Origin: a virus
Direction: 5' to 3' (one strand)
DNA length: 37,126 nucleotides
IMG/VR virus record: IMGVR_UViG_3300011013_000043
Span: 1 to 37,126 of that record
Part shown: piece after piece, positions 1 through 8,212 of the stretch
Layout: every line of letters starts with the position of its first letter
Numbering within the stretch: the first letter of the stretch is position 1
Program-made: the position numbers and the translations under genes
The notes under the pieces: generated by a model
What the model saw: the letters and a program-made list of their open reading frames with translations, nothing else
Databases searched by the model: none
Told to the model about the DNA's origin: nothing

Positions 1-1
1 A

Positions 2-634
2 GTAGCATCAACTAATAATTATAATAGACAAGGACTTCATGTTTATACTGAACCTTTCGTTGGAATAGATTATTCAACTGGTGGGGGTGGAACAAGCAAC
101 CTATCCACTACTTTAGATTGGAATGGTTTTTATGAAATGGATGATAAATGGCCAACAGATGGTTGTAGTGCGTCCCCAGCTGGTAGAGCTCAAACTCAAT
201 GGAGTGGAAATGCTATAATGCAGTATTTAAAAGGTATAGGATACATAGGTGATGTATATCCAAGTTTTGATGCTGCTTCTTCTACACAAGTAGCTCAAAC
301 AGTTAATAGTTGGTTAGTAAGTTTAATTGAAGAACAACTACTAGCTAATCCAGGAGGAAAGTTACAAGATATAACTTTACCTACAGTTCCAGATTTTAGA
401 ACAACAGGAATTGGTGAAGGTGAGGAACTAACTTGTAGCTGGTATCATGGTTTTGAACTTAAATTTGGCGGATTATCAGCAGGATATATAGTAGATTGGG
501 TTGTACCGGAATTAGACCCAGATTACACACCGTTTGCTAGATATAGTGTACAATGGAGTTCATATCCATTTAGATATCTTACACAAACACCAACAACTGA
601 AGAATCGGCTCTTCCTGATCCGAAATTTGGATAA
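2..634 (+). CDS. Unknown phage protein, N-terminus cut by window edge
   Basis: The frame is open from base 2 through the internal Met at 137 to the stop at 634, so this is the C-terminal 210 residues of a longer protein rather than a gene starting at 137. The visible part is rich in Gly, Ser, Thr and aromatic residues and contains short beta-like stretches and Pro-rich ends, as in virion or tail-associated proteins. There is no recognisable catalytic motif, signal peptide or membrane segment. It shares a short ANPGG motif with the next gene, 25 bases downstream. Function unknown; a structural role is only a guess from position and composition. Confidence 0.7.
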   Translation, partial: VASTNNYNRQGLHVYTEPFVGIDYSTGGGGTSNLSTTLDWNGFYEMDDKWPTDGCSASPAGRAQTQWSGNAIMQYLKGIGYIGDVYPSFDAASSTQVAQTVNSWLVSLIEEQLLANPGGKLQDITLPTVPDFRTTGIGEGEELTCSWYHGFELKFGGLSAGYIVDWVVPELDPDYTPFARYSVQWSSYPFRYLTQTPTTEESALPDPKFG

Positions 635-659
635 ATCAATAACATTTTAAACTTAAATT

Positions 660-1007
660 ATGGCACAATATTTAGAATTTGAAATTGTAAATACGTCGGC
701 GCCAACTACAGAAGGAAAATTTGTTATAGACAAAGATGATATAAAATTTGGATATGCAGTAAATAGTGCTGAATATCGCCTTGTAATAAATGATTCGTTT
801 GATACAAGTGGAACTCAAGTTAACTTATCATTAGACACTACAGTTGATGGTAGCGGAATAGCCCCAACAATTTTAAATAAAACTTTAAACGAAAGATGGG
901 CAAGACTTATGACAGCTAATCCTGGCGGTGTAAAAACCAATGTAGGATTTGGTAGAGATGATGATGGTCAACCAATATATATAAGCGGAGGATTATCAGG
1001 AATATAA
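660..1007 (+). CDS. Unknown small phage protein (115 aa)
   Basis: ATG follows an A/T-rich leader with no Shine-Dalgarno site. The 115-residue product is acidic and predicted mainly beta, with alternating hydrophobic residues (LEFEIVN, EYRLVIND, VNLSLDTT) and no Cys, membrane segment or known active-site motif. It carries an ANPGG motif also seen in the preceding gene. It is followed by a stable hairpin, which suggests that it ends a transcription unit. Possibly a small virion or decoration protein, but I do not recognise the family. Confidence 0.75.
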   Translation: MAQYLEFEIVNTSAPTTEGKFVIDKDDIKFGYAVNSAEYRLVINDSFDTSGTQVNLSLDTTVDGSGIAPTILNKTLNERWARLMTANPGGVKTNVGFGRDDDGQPIYISGGLSGI

Positions 1008-1013
1008 TAACAA

Positions 1014-1038
1014 CGGGATCATTTTTATAATGGTCCCG
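1014..1038 (+). terminator. Hairpin terminator-like structure after the 115-aa gene
   Basis: A 10-bp stem (CGGGATCATT paired with AATGGTCCCG, one G-T wobble) closes a 5-base TTTAT loop. It starts seven bases after the stop codon. The following sequence is T-rich but has no clean run of Ts, so it may be a weak terminator or an mRNA-stabilising hairpin. Confidence 0.55.
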
Positions 1039-1061
1039 GATGTTTAATTAAATTTAATAAA

Positions 1062-1307
1062 ATGAAAGAAAATAAAATAACTAAAGAAGAGTTAGATAAA
1101 ATTTTAACTTTTCAAAACAATATAGCGCAGCTTTTACATAAAGTAGGAGTTGCAGAAACAGAAAAACATGCGTTATTACATGAATTAGCGGGTGTAAATC
1201 AAGATCAAGGGAAATTTAAAAATGATTTAGAAACCAAGTATGGCGCTATCAATATTAATTTAGAAGATGGTACTTTTACAGAACACAAACCCCAAGAAAA
1301 TGAGTAA
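1062..1307 (+). CDS. Small charged coiled-coil protein (81 aa)
   Basis: A short, highly charged, Cys-free protein. Residues 5-60 have the heptad-like spacing of Ile, Leu and Ala expected for a helical hairpin or coiled coil, and the C-terminus is polar. It resembles small pre-terminase proteins I have seen in marine phages, but no function is assigned to that type. It follows the hairpin at 1014-1038 and a TTTAATTA-rich leader, so it may open the transcription unit leading into the terminase. The next gene begins inside its last codons. A prefoldin-like or chaperone role would be pure speculation. Confidence 0.8.
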   Translation: MKENKITKEELDKILTFQNNIAQLLHKVGVAETEKHALLHELAGVNQDQGKFKNDLETKYGAININLEDGTFTEHKPQENE

Positions 1308-1527
1308 TGTAATACGTAAAATCAGTATTGGATCTGATTATAAAAATGACGCTATGCACTATTCTATTGGACAAGAGGTTTATGGAGGTCATACAATTTC
1401 TCATATTTTATTTGAAGGTACAGATAATTCATATAATATATATATAAAAAAAAGAAACGAAGTATTAGCGTGGAAAAAATTTAATTCTAACATGGCTATT
1501 GCTGTAGAATATGATCTAGAGTATTAA
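1300..1527 (+). CDS. Unknown small protein (75 aa)
   Basis: I chose the ATG at 1300 rather than the in-frame ATG at 1267. The later start overlaps the upstream stop by only eight bases and gives a product that begins MSNVIRKISIG, while the earlier start would add 11 unlikely residues in a region that codes for the upstream gene. The product is a compact alpha/beta-looking protein with many Tyr, Ile and Asn and no membrane segment. The next gene starts in a TAATG overlap, so translation is probably coupled. Function unknown. Confidence 0.75.
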   Translation: MSNVIRKISIGSDYKNDAMHYSIGQEVYGGHTISHILFEGTDNSYNIYIKKRNEVLAWKKFNSNMAIAVEYDLEY

Positions 1528-2132
1528 TGAGAAGTTTATATGATTTTATTGTAGAACCAATAGGTGATACATATAATAATAGTAAAAAACTAGACAATAA
1601 AGAATTAGTTTTAAATAATAAAATTGAAACTTGGAAATTTGTAAATAGATACGCAAAAGTCATATCTACTCCTTCAGCTATAAAAACTACTATAAAACCT
1701 GGTGATTCATTAATAGTTCATCAAAATGTATTTAGAAGATTTTATAATATGCAAGGAAAAAAAAGTAATAGTAGAAGTTATTTTAAAGATAATTTATACT
1801 TTGTGGCTTTAGATCAAATTTATTTATATAAAAATAAAGATAAATGGTTGTCTTTTGGCGATAGATGTTTTATAAAACCAATAAAAAATTCTAACCCTAT
1901 ACTTAATAGAAAAGAAGAACCCCATGTTGGTGTTTTAAAAATAGGTAATGAAAAACTTAAAACCTCAAATATTAATATTGGAGATTTAATAGGTTTTAAA
2001 CCTGGGGGAGAATGGGAGTTTATTATAGATAATGAACGCTTATATTGTATGAAATCAAATGATATTGTAATTAAATATGGAAATCAAAAAAATAAAGAAG
2101 AATATAATCCAAGCTGGACGTATAGCAGTTGA
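1527..2132 (+). CDS. Tandem GroES-like protein, candidate co-chaperonin
   Basis: The 201 residues divide into two similar halves. Half A (about 3-103) has a first strand DFIVEPI, then AKVISTPS, IKPGDSLIVHQNVFR and LYFVALDQIYLY. Half B (about 110-185) has DRCFIKPI, VGVLKIGN, INIGDLIGFKPGGEW and LYCMKSNDIVIKY. This order (D-x-V-h-V-x-P, GxVhxVG, hxhGDxVhF, then a strand ending in xxDIhAhh) is the layout of the GroES beta-barrel. Phages such as T4 encode a GroES replacement for folding their capsid protein, and this gene lies just upstream of the terminase, portal and capsid genes. The assignment is by pattern only. The mobile loop that contacts GroEL is not obvious. It starts in a TAATG overlap with the previous gene. 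Confidence 0.6.
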   Translation: MRSLYDFIVEPIGDTYNNSKKLDNKELVLNNKIETWKFVNRYAKVISTPSAIKTTIKPGDSLIVHQNVFRRFYNMQGKKSNSRSYFKDNLYFVALDQIYLYKNKDKWLSFGDRCFIKPIKNSNPILNRKEEPHVGVLKIGNEKLKTSNINIGDLIGFKPGGEWEFIIDNERLYCMKSNDIVIKYGNQKNKEEYNPSWTYSS

Positions 2133-2355
2133 CGAATTAATTAAAGTTGCTAAAGAACCAATTATTGATTTTGGTCCAGATATTTCAGCAGATAGATTAA
2201 AAAACGCTGCTGCAACTAAAAAACTAGCCATATTTGATGCTTTTGAAATACTTGCAAAAATAAATGAAGAAGAAAACATTATTGAGGGTAAAGTAGAAGA
2301 AGAAACTAAAAAACCAAAAGAATTTAAAGGTTTTGCAGAAGGGAGGTCTAAATAA
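2077..2355 (+). CDS. Probable small terminase subunit
   Basis: A 92-residue, mostly helical, charged protein that lies directly upstream of the large terminase gene and overlaps its start (TAATG at 2353-2357). Its N-terminus overlaps the preceding gene by 56 bases in another frame. A long helical stretch (residues 10-65, including RLKNAAATKKLAIFDAFEIL) is followed by a Lys/Glu-rich tail. Size, helical character and position fit a DNA-recognising terminase small subunit, but no helix-turn-helix can be assigned with certainty. A later start is possible, although the first in-frame ATG looks reasonable. Confidence 0.55.
   Translation: MEIKKIKKNIIQAGRIAVDELIKVAKEPIIDFGPDISADRLKNAAATKKLAIFDAFEILAKINEEENIIEGKVEEETKKPKEFKGFAEGRSK
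2341..2346 (+). promoter_or_regulatory. Shine-Dalgarno site of the large terminase gene
   Basis: GGGAGG lies eight bases upstream of the ATG at 2355, a near-ideal ribosome binding site. Most other genes in the window lack such a site and have A/T-rich leaders, so this one stands out. It also encodes residues of the upstream gene (EGRSK), so part of the match may be chance. Confidence 0.5.
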
Positions 2356-4565
2356 TGTATAAGCAAGAATTATATAAAGTATTAAAAGATCATATTAAAC
2401 CAAAAATTATAAAACAACAAAATCGTTATAATAAATGGAAATATGGTTATAACAAAGAGCATGATATCATTGTTATAAGTAAGACAGGTAAAATAGGAGA
2501 AATATATGAAATTCAAAACCTAAAAATAGCTTTACCTAAAGAAGAAAAAATTCAAAAATTTAAATCTAATAAATGGGAATATAGTCCATTACCTAAAGAA
2601 TTAGCGAGAATAAAAACTATTTTTGATTGGGAAGAGTATCCATTAGATTTTAAAGAACAATGGTATGACTATATAGACAATGAATTTGAAAGAAGAGAAA
2701 AAGGATTTTGGTATTATAACAAAGATAAAATCACGTATTTAACAGGTACACACTACATGTATTTACAATGGAGTAAAATTGATGTAGGCAAACCAGATTT
2801 TAGAGAAGCTAATAGATTGTTTTTTATATTCTGGGAAGCGTGTAAAGCAGATACACGGTGTTATGGGATGTGTTATTTAAAAAATAGACGTTCTGGTTTT
2901 TCATTTATGGCATCAGGAGAAGTAGTAAACCTAGCTACTCTTAATTCCGACTCACGTTATGGAATATTATCTAAATCTGGACCTGACGCTAAAACTATGT
3001 TTACTGATAAAGTTGTACCAATTTCAGTTAATTATCCATTCTTTTTTAAACCCATACAAGACGGTATGGATAGACCTAAAACAGAGTTAGCTTATAGAGT
3101 TCCTGCTACTAAATTTACAAGAAGAAAAATTTTAGCTAATGAACAAAAAGATACTTTAACAGGTTTAGATACCACAATAGATTGGAAAAACACTGGTGAC
3201 AATAGTTATGATGGTGAAAAATTAAAACTATTAGTACATGATGAGAGTGGTAAGTGGGAAAAACCTAATAATATATTAAATAACTGGAGAGTTACAAAAA
3301 CAACATTAAGATTAGGTAGTAAGATTATAGGAAAATGTATGATGGGATCTACTTCTAATGCTTTAGACAAAGGAGGTAGAAATTTTAAAAAACTATATGA
3401 TGATTCAAACGTCACTCAAAGAAACGCCAATGGACAGACTCGCTCAGGATTATATTCTTTGTTCATACCTATGGAATGGAACTACGAAGGATACATTGAT
3501 TCTTATGGCGTACCTGTATTCGAAACCCCCAAAACCGAGGTTAAAGGGCCTCAAGGAGAAGAAATATATTTAGGAGTAATAGATTATTGGCAAAACGAAG
3601 TAGATGGGTTAAAAGGTGATTCTGATGCTTTAAATGAGTTTTATAGACAATTCCCACGAACAACAAAACATGCTTTTAGAGATGAATCTAAATCCTCTTT
3701 ATTTAATTTAACTAAAATTTATCAACAAATTGATTATAATGAAGATATAAACACAAATAAGTTAGTGACTAGGGGTAATTTTCAATGGGAACAAGGGATA
3801 AAAGATAGTAGAGTTATATTTTATCCAAGTAATAAAGGTAGATTTTATATAACTTGGGTACCAAACACTATAATTCAAAATAGACTTATAGAAAAAAATG
3901 GAGTTAAATATCCTGGCAATGAGCATATGGGTGCATTTGGTTGTGATCCATATGATATATCAGGAACTGTGGATAAAAGAGGATCTAACGGATCTTTGCA
4001 TGGTTTAACTAAATTTAGTATGGAAGACGCACCAGCTAATCATTTTTTCTTAGAATATATCGCACGACCTCAAACCGCTGAAATATTTTTTGAAGATGTT
4101 TTAATGGCATGTGTGTTTTACGGAATGCCAATATTAGCGGAAAATAATAAACCTAGATTGCTTTATCATTTTAAAAGAAGAGGATATAGAGGTTTTGCAA
4201 TGAATAGACCTGATAGATTTTGGAATAAATTATCAGTAACAGAAAAAGAAATAGGTGGAATACCTAATTCAAGCGAAGATATAAAACAAGCTCATGCCGC
4301 TGCTATAGAAAGTTATATAGAAACAATGGTGGGTTTTAATGGGGATTCATATGGGGATGTATATTTCCAACGAACATTAGAAGATTGGGCAAAATTTGAC
4401 ATCAATAATAGAACAACCCATGATGCTTCAATTAGCTCAGGATTAGCATTAATGGCTTGTAACAAAAATAGATATGCTCCTGTTAGCAGAATAAAAACAC
4501 AACCTATTGAATTAGGAATAAAAAAATATGATAACAAGGGATTAGTTTCAAAAATAATTAAATAA
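2355..4565 (+). CDS. terL: Terminase large subunit (DNA-packaging ATPase/nuclease)
   Basis: A 736-residue motor protein that pumps phage DNA into the prohead and cuts the concatemer. The ATPase half holds a divergent Walker A around residues 176-185 (KNRRSGFSFM, without the classical GKT/S), a Walker B at 292-297 (LLVHDE, with D296 and E297 as Mg-binding and catalytic residues) and a motif III-like GSTSN at 331-335. The RNase H-like nuclease half shows three candidate acidic metal ligands: D531 in GCDPYD, E596 in ILAENN and D690 in THDAS. About 130 N-terminal residues precede the ATPase core, which makes it longer than many terminases. The start overlaps the small-subunit stop and has a good Shine-Dalgarno site; the portal gene starts right after the stop codon. 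Confidence 0.9.
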   Translation: MYKQELYKVLKDHIKPKIIKQQNRYNKWKYGYNKEHDIIVISKTGKIGEIYEIQNLKIALPKEEKIQKFKSNKWEYSPLPKELARIKTIFDWEEYPLDFKEQWYDYIDNEFERREKGFWYYNKDKITYLTGTHYMYLQWSKIDVGKPDFREANRLFFIFWEACKADTRCYGMCYLKNRRSGFSFMASGEVVNLATLNSDSRYGILSKSGPDAKTMFTDKVVPISVNYPFFFKPIQDGMDRPKTELAYRVPATKFTRRKILANEQKDTLTGLDTTIDWKNTGDNSYDGEKLKLLVHDESGKWEKPNNILNNWRVTKTTLRLGSKIIGKCMMGSTSNALDKGGRNFKKLYDDSNVTQRNANGQTRSGLYSLFIPMEWNYEGYIDSYGVPVFETPKTEVKGPQGEEIYLGVIDYWQNEVDGLKGDSDALNEFYRQFPRTTKHAFRDESKSSLFNLTKIYQQIDYNEDINTNKLVTRGNFQWEQGIKDSRVIFYPSNKGRFYITWVPNTIIQNRLIEKNGVKYPGNEHMGAFGCDPYDISGTVDKRGSNGSLHGLTKFSMEDAPANHFFLEYIARPQTAEIFFEDVLMACVFYGMPILAENNKPRLLYHFKRRGYRGFAMNRPDRFWNKLSVTEKEIGGIPNSSEDIKQAHAAAIESYIETMVGFNGDSYGDVYFQRTLEDWAKFDINNRTTHDASISSGLALMACNKNRYAPVSRIKTQPIELGIKKYDNKGLVSKIIK

Positions 4566-6938
4566 ATGAATATTACAACAAACTATTCTAGTACTTTTCC
4601 AAGTCAGACAGTGCCTGATGCAGAAAAAGCTACCATTGAATACGGCAGGAAAGTGGCTCAAGCTATTGAAACAGAATGGTGGAGACAAGGAGGTAATGGA
4701 ACAAGATTTGCATTATCCTATAACTTGTCTCATCAAAGAAGATTATATGCTAAAGGAGAACAACCAGTTCAAAAATATAAAGATGAATTATCTATTAATG
4801 GAGATTTATCATATCTTAATTTAGACTGGAAACCCGTGCCTATTATATCTAAATTTGTAGATATAGTTGTAAATGGTTTATCTAATAAAGATTATGAAAT
4901 TAAAGCTTTTGCACAAGATCCTATAGCATTAAAAAAACGAACAGACTATGCTACTGCTATTTTACAAGATATGGCGGCTAAACCATATTTAGATAGTCTA
5001 CAAGCAACTTTAGGGGTAAGTGAATATCAAACTGATCCAAAACAACTACCGGAATCCAAAGAAGAATTAGATCTTCACATGCAACTTACCTATAAGCAAA
5101 GTATTGAAATAGCTGAAGAAGAGGTTATTAATACTACCTTAGCTAAAAATAGATTTGATAATATACGTAAAAGATTTAATGAAGACCTAGTAACATTAGG
5201 AATAGGAGCAGTAAAAACAGCGTGGAATAAAGCGAATGGGATTAAATTAGACTATGTAGATCCAGCTTATATGATATATTCTTATACAGAAGATCCAAAT
5301 TTTGAAGATATATATTATGTAGGAGAAGTAGTAGGAATGACAATACCAGAAATAGCTAAAAGATTTCCGCACTTAACAGAAAATCAATTAACTAAAATAC
5401 AAGAAACTAAAGGATATAGCTCGCAAGCAATGTATGGTTGGCAGACGTATGATCCTAATACTATACAAGTATTGTTTTTTGAATATAAAACTTACAATAC
5501 TCAAGTATTTAAAATAAAAGAAACTGAACAAGGGTTGCAAAAAGCTTTAGTTAAAACCGATGAATTTAATCCTCCAGAAAATGATAACTTTGAAAGAGTT
5601 GAAAGAAAAATAGAGGTTTTATATCAAGGATGTAAAATTATAGGTAACAACGAATTAGTAGAATGGAAGCTAGCAGAAAACATGTCTAGACCTTACGCAG
5701 ATACTACTAGAGTTGAAATGAGTTATACTATATGTGCACCAAGAATGTATAAAGGACGTATAGAGTCTTTAGTGAGTAGAATTACTGGGTTTGCAGACAT
5801 GATTCAATTAACTCATTTAAAACTACAACAGGTAATTGCTAGAATGGTTCCAGATGGAGTATTTTTAGATATGGATGGACTTGCTGAGGTTGATTTAGGT
5901 AATGGTACTAATTACAATCCAGCAGAAGCATTAAACATGTATTTCCAAACCGGTTCTATTGTTGGTAGATCATTAACTCAAGAAGGAGACATGAATCCTG
6001 GTAAAGTACCTATTCAAGAACTACAAACCTCTTCAGGTAATGCTAAGATTGCTAGTTTAATTCAAACTTATCAATATTATTTACAAATGATAAGAGACGT
6101 GACCGGATTAAATGAAGCTAGAGATGGAAGTATGCCAGATAAAGATTCTTTAGTAGGATTGCAAAAAATGGCTGCAAGCGCGTCAAACACAGCCACAAGA
6201 CATATTTTAACAGCGAGTTTATGGTTAACACTTCGAACATGTGAAAACATTTCTTTAAAAGTAGCTAGTTCTTTACAGTACCCATTAACATTAAATGCTT
6301 TAAAAAATTCTATATCTACTTATAATGTAGGAACATTAAGTGAGATACAAAACCTTTCTTTACATGATTTTGGTATATTCTTAGAATTAGAACCAGAAGA
6401 AGAAGAAAAAGCTATGTTAGAACAAAACATCCAAATGTCTTTACAGCAAGGTGGTATAGATTTAGAAGATGCTATTGATATTAGGCAAGTAAAAAACTTG
6501 AAATTAGCTAATCAAATGCTTAAACAAAAGCGTAAAGAAAAGCAAAAACAAGCGCAAGAAGCTCAACAACAGATGGCAGTGGCACAAGAGCAAGCAAAAG
6601 CAGCTACGGCTCAAGCAATAGCAGAAACCGAGTTACAAAAGCAACAAGCTTTAACAGCTTCAAATGTTCAATATGAACAAGCGAAGAATCAAATGGAGAT
6701 TCAAAGAATACAAACTCAAGCACAGCTTGAAAAAGAAAAACTTCAATTAAAACATAAATATGATATGGAATTGAAGAAAATAGAAGTTCAAGCAATGAAA
6801 GAAAAAGAATCTTTTATTGAAGATAGAAAGGACAAAAGAACAAAATTAGAAGGAACTCAACAAAGTAAAATGATTTCACAAAGAAATTTAGATACTTTAC
6901 CTATTAATTTTGAACAAGAAGACGAACAGGTAGTATAA
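4566..6938 (+). CDS. Portal protein
   Basis: A 790-residue protein immediately downstream of the terminase with no spacer. Size, position and sequence style (an N-terminal helical region, a WKPVPIISKFVDIVVNGL segment at about 93-112, and a central region with many Tyr and Pro residues followed by long helices) fit the dodecameric portal through which DNA enters and leaves the capsid. The C-terminal part, about residues 650-775, is a long Gln/Lys/Glu/Ala-rich coiled coil, which could extend into the head like the portal barrel of other short-tailed phages. The length resembles portals of crAss-like podoviruses, which is suggestive only. No enzymatic motif is expected or seen. Confidence 0.85.
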   Translation: MNITTNYSSTFPSQTVPDAEKATIEYGRKVAQAIETEWWRQGGNGTRFALSYNLSHQRRLYAKGEQPVQKYKDELSINGDLSYLNLDWKPVPIISKFVDIVVNGLSNKDYEIKAFAQDPIALKKRTDYATAILQDMAAKPYLDSLQATLGVSEYQTDPKQLPESKEELDLHMQLTYKQSIEIAEEEVINTTLAKNRFDNIRKRFNEDLVTLGIGAVKTAWNKANGIKLDYVDPAYMIYSYTEDPNFEDIYYVGEVVGMTIPEIAKRFPHLTENQLTKIQETKGYSSQAMYGWQTYDPNTIQVLFFEYKTYNTQVFKIKETEQGLQKALVKTDEFNPPENDNFERVERKIEVLYQGCKIIGNNELVEWKLAENMSRPYADTTRVEMSYTICAPRMYKGRIESLVSRITGFADMIQLTHLKLQQVIARMVPDGVFLDMDGLAEVDLGNGTNYNPAEALNMYFQTGSIVGRSLTQEGDMNPGKVPIQELQTSSGNAKIASLIQTYQYYLQMIRDVTGLNEARDGSMPDKDSLVGLQKMAASASNTATRHILTASLWLTLRTCENISLKVASSLQYPLTLNALKNSISTYNVGTLSEIQNLSLHDFGIFLELEPEEEEKAMLEQNIQMSLQQGGIDLEDAIDIRQVKNLKLANQMLKQKRKEKQKQAQEAQQQMAVAQEQAKAATAQAIAETELQKQQALTASNVQYEQAKNQMEIQRIQTQAQLEKEKLQLKHKYDMELKKIEVQAMKEKESFIEDRKDKRTKLEGTQQSKMISQRNLDTLPINFEQEDEQVV

Positions 6939-6971
6939 CCTGATATTTAATTAATTATATAATATTTTATT

Positions 6972-8201
6972 ATGGCACAAAAAAAAGCGGCCGTTGAGGT
7001 CAAACAAGAAGGTGATTTTAAATTAAAATCTAAACCTAAACTTAAACCAAAAGATTTAAGTAAAAAAAACGAGGGACCAGTGAAGGTTGATTTCACTAAA
7101 CCCGAAGCTCAAGGTGAAGTAATACCTGAAGTTGTAAAAGTAGATTTAACAGATAAAAAAGAAACAGATGCCGTTCAAGAGCGAAAAACAGAAGAAGTTC
7201 CTGATGATAAACCATCCGGAGATTTACCAGAAGTGGAAGCAGAAGTACGGGTCCTCAATACTGATGAAAATGCCGATATTGGGGCAACCATTGAAAAAAT
7301 TGAAGAATCTAGTGAGACCAAAGTTTCAACTTCCAATAACGAGCAGGAAAAAGAAATAAAAAAAGAAATTAATAATCTTCCTGAAAATATTAATAAACTA
7401 GTAGATTTTATGAATGACACTGGTGGCAATATTGAAGACTATGTTAGATTAAATAGAGATTATTCTAATATAGATGAAAATATGTTATTAAAGGAATATT
7501 ATAAAAATACGAAACCACATCTTAACGATGACGAAGTTAACTTTATGTTAGAAGATAATTTCAGTTTTGATGAGGACGTTGATGAACAGCGAGACATCAA
7601 AAAGAAAAAACTTGCTAAAAAAGAAGCAGTTGCAGAAGCTCAAAAGCATTTAGAAGATTTAAAAAACAAATATTATGATTCAATAAAGACTCGTAGTGTA
7701 GTTAATGAGGATCAACAAAAAGCTTTAGACTTTTTCAACCGCTACCAAGATGAACAAAAGACTGCAGAAACTAGGCATGAGTATTTTAAAAACGCAACTA
7801 AAGAGTTGTTTTCTGAAGATTTCAAAGGTTTTGATTTTAAAGTAGGAGAACAAAAGTTTAGATATAATGTAAAAAATCCTCACGCTGTAGCTGATAAACA
7901 ATCTAATCTAAATACTTTTATTAACAATTATGTTGATGATCAAGGAAACATGATAGATCCAGCAGGTTATCACAAAGCTATGTATACAGCTATGAATTCT
8001 GATCAACTTGCCAATCATTTTTATGAACAAGGTAAGGCAGATGGAATAAAACAAGTTGTAGACGGTTCTAAAAACCCTGATACTGATGCGCCGAGGCAAG
8101 TTGCCGGTGGGGATGTGTTTGTAAAAGGATTTAAAGTAAAAGCTGTGAGCGGTGTTGATTCATCAAAACTTAGAATTAAAAAACGAAAGTTTAACAATTA
8201 A
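6972..8201 (+). CDS. Probable capsid scaffolding protein
   Basis: A 409-residue, extremely charged protein between portal and major capsid genes, the usual place for a scaffold. The N-terminal ~130 residues are low-complexity Lys/Glu/Pro/Val sequence likely to be disordered, the middle (about 195-275) is a Lys/Glu-rich coiled coil, and the C-terminus ends in a basic tail (KLRIKKRKFNN) of the kind that contacts capsid subunits electrostatically. There is no catalytic triad or other maturation-protease motif. The leader contains TTTAATTA at 6946. The capsid gene begins only 11 bases after its stop. Confidence 0.7.
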   Translation: MAQKKAAVEVKQEGDFKLKSKPKLKPKDLSKKNEGPVKVDFTKPEAQGEVIPEVVKVDLTDKKETDAVQERKTEEVPDDKPSGDLPEVEAEVRVLNTDENADIGATIEKIEESSETKVSTSNNEQEKEIKKEINNLPENINKLVDFMNDTGGNIEDYVRLNRDYSNIDENMLLKEYYKNTKPHLNDDEVNFMLEDNFSFDEDVDEQRDIKKKKLAKKEAVAEAQKHLEDLKNKYYDSIKTRSVVNEDQQKALDFFNRYQDEQKTAETRHEYFKNATKELFSEDFKGFDFKVGEQKFRYNVKNPHAVADKQSNLNTFINNYVDDQGNMIDPAGYHKAMYTAMNSDQLANHFYEQGKADGIKQVVDGSKNPDTDAPRQVAGGDVFVKGFKVKAVSGVDSSKLRIKKRKFNN

Positions 8202-8212
8202 AATTTAGAAAA

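Noticed and set aside
1267-1299. Earlier start for the 75-residue protein
   Set aside because: It would add 11 residues inside the upstream gene; the ATG at 1300 gives the usual short overlap and a better N-terminus.
2055-2366. Minus-strand 103-residue ORF
   Set aside because: Antisense to the probable small terminase gene, low-complexity Ser/Phe/Ile content typical of A/T-rich shadow frames.
7168-7359. Plus-strand 63-residue ORF starting MPFKSEKQKKFLMINHPEIYQ-like
   Set aside because: It sits wholly inside the scaffold gene. Its N-terminus looks like a small phage 'PFKSEKQ' protein, but the neighbouring frame is clearly the real one.
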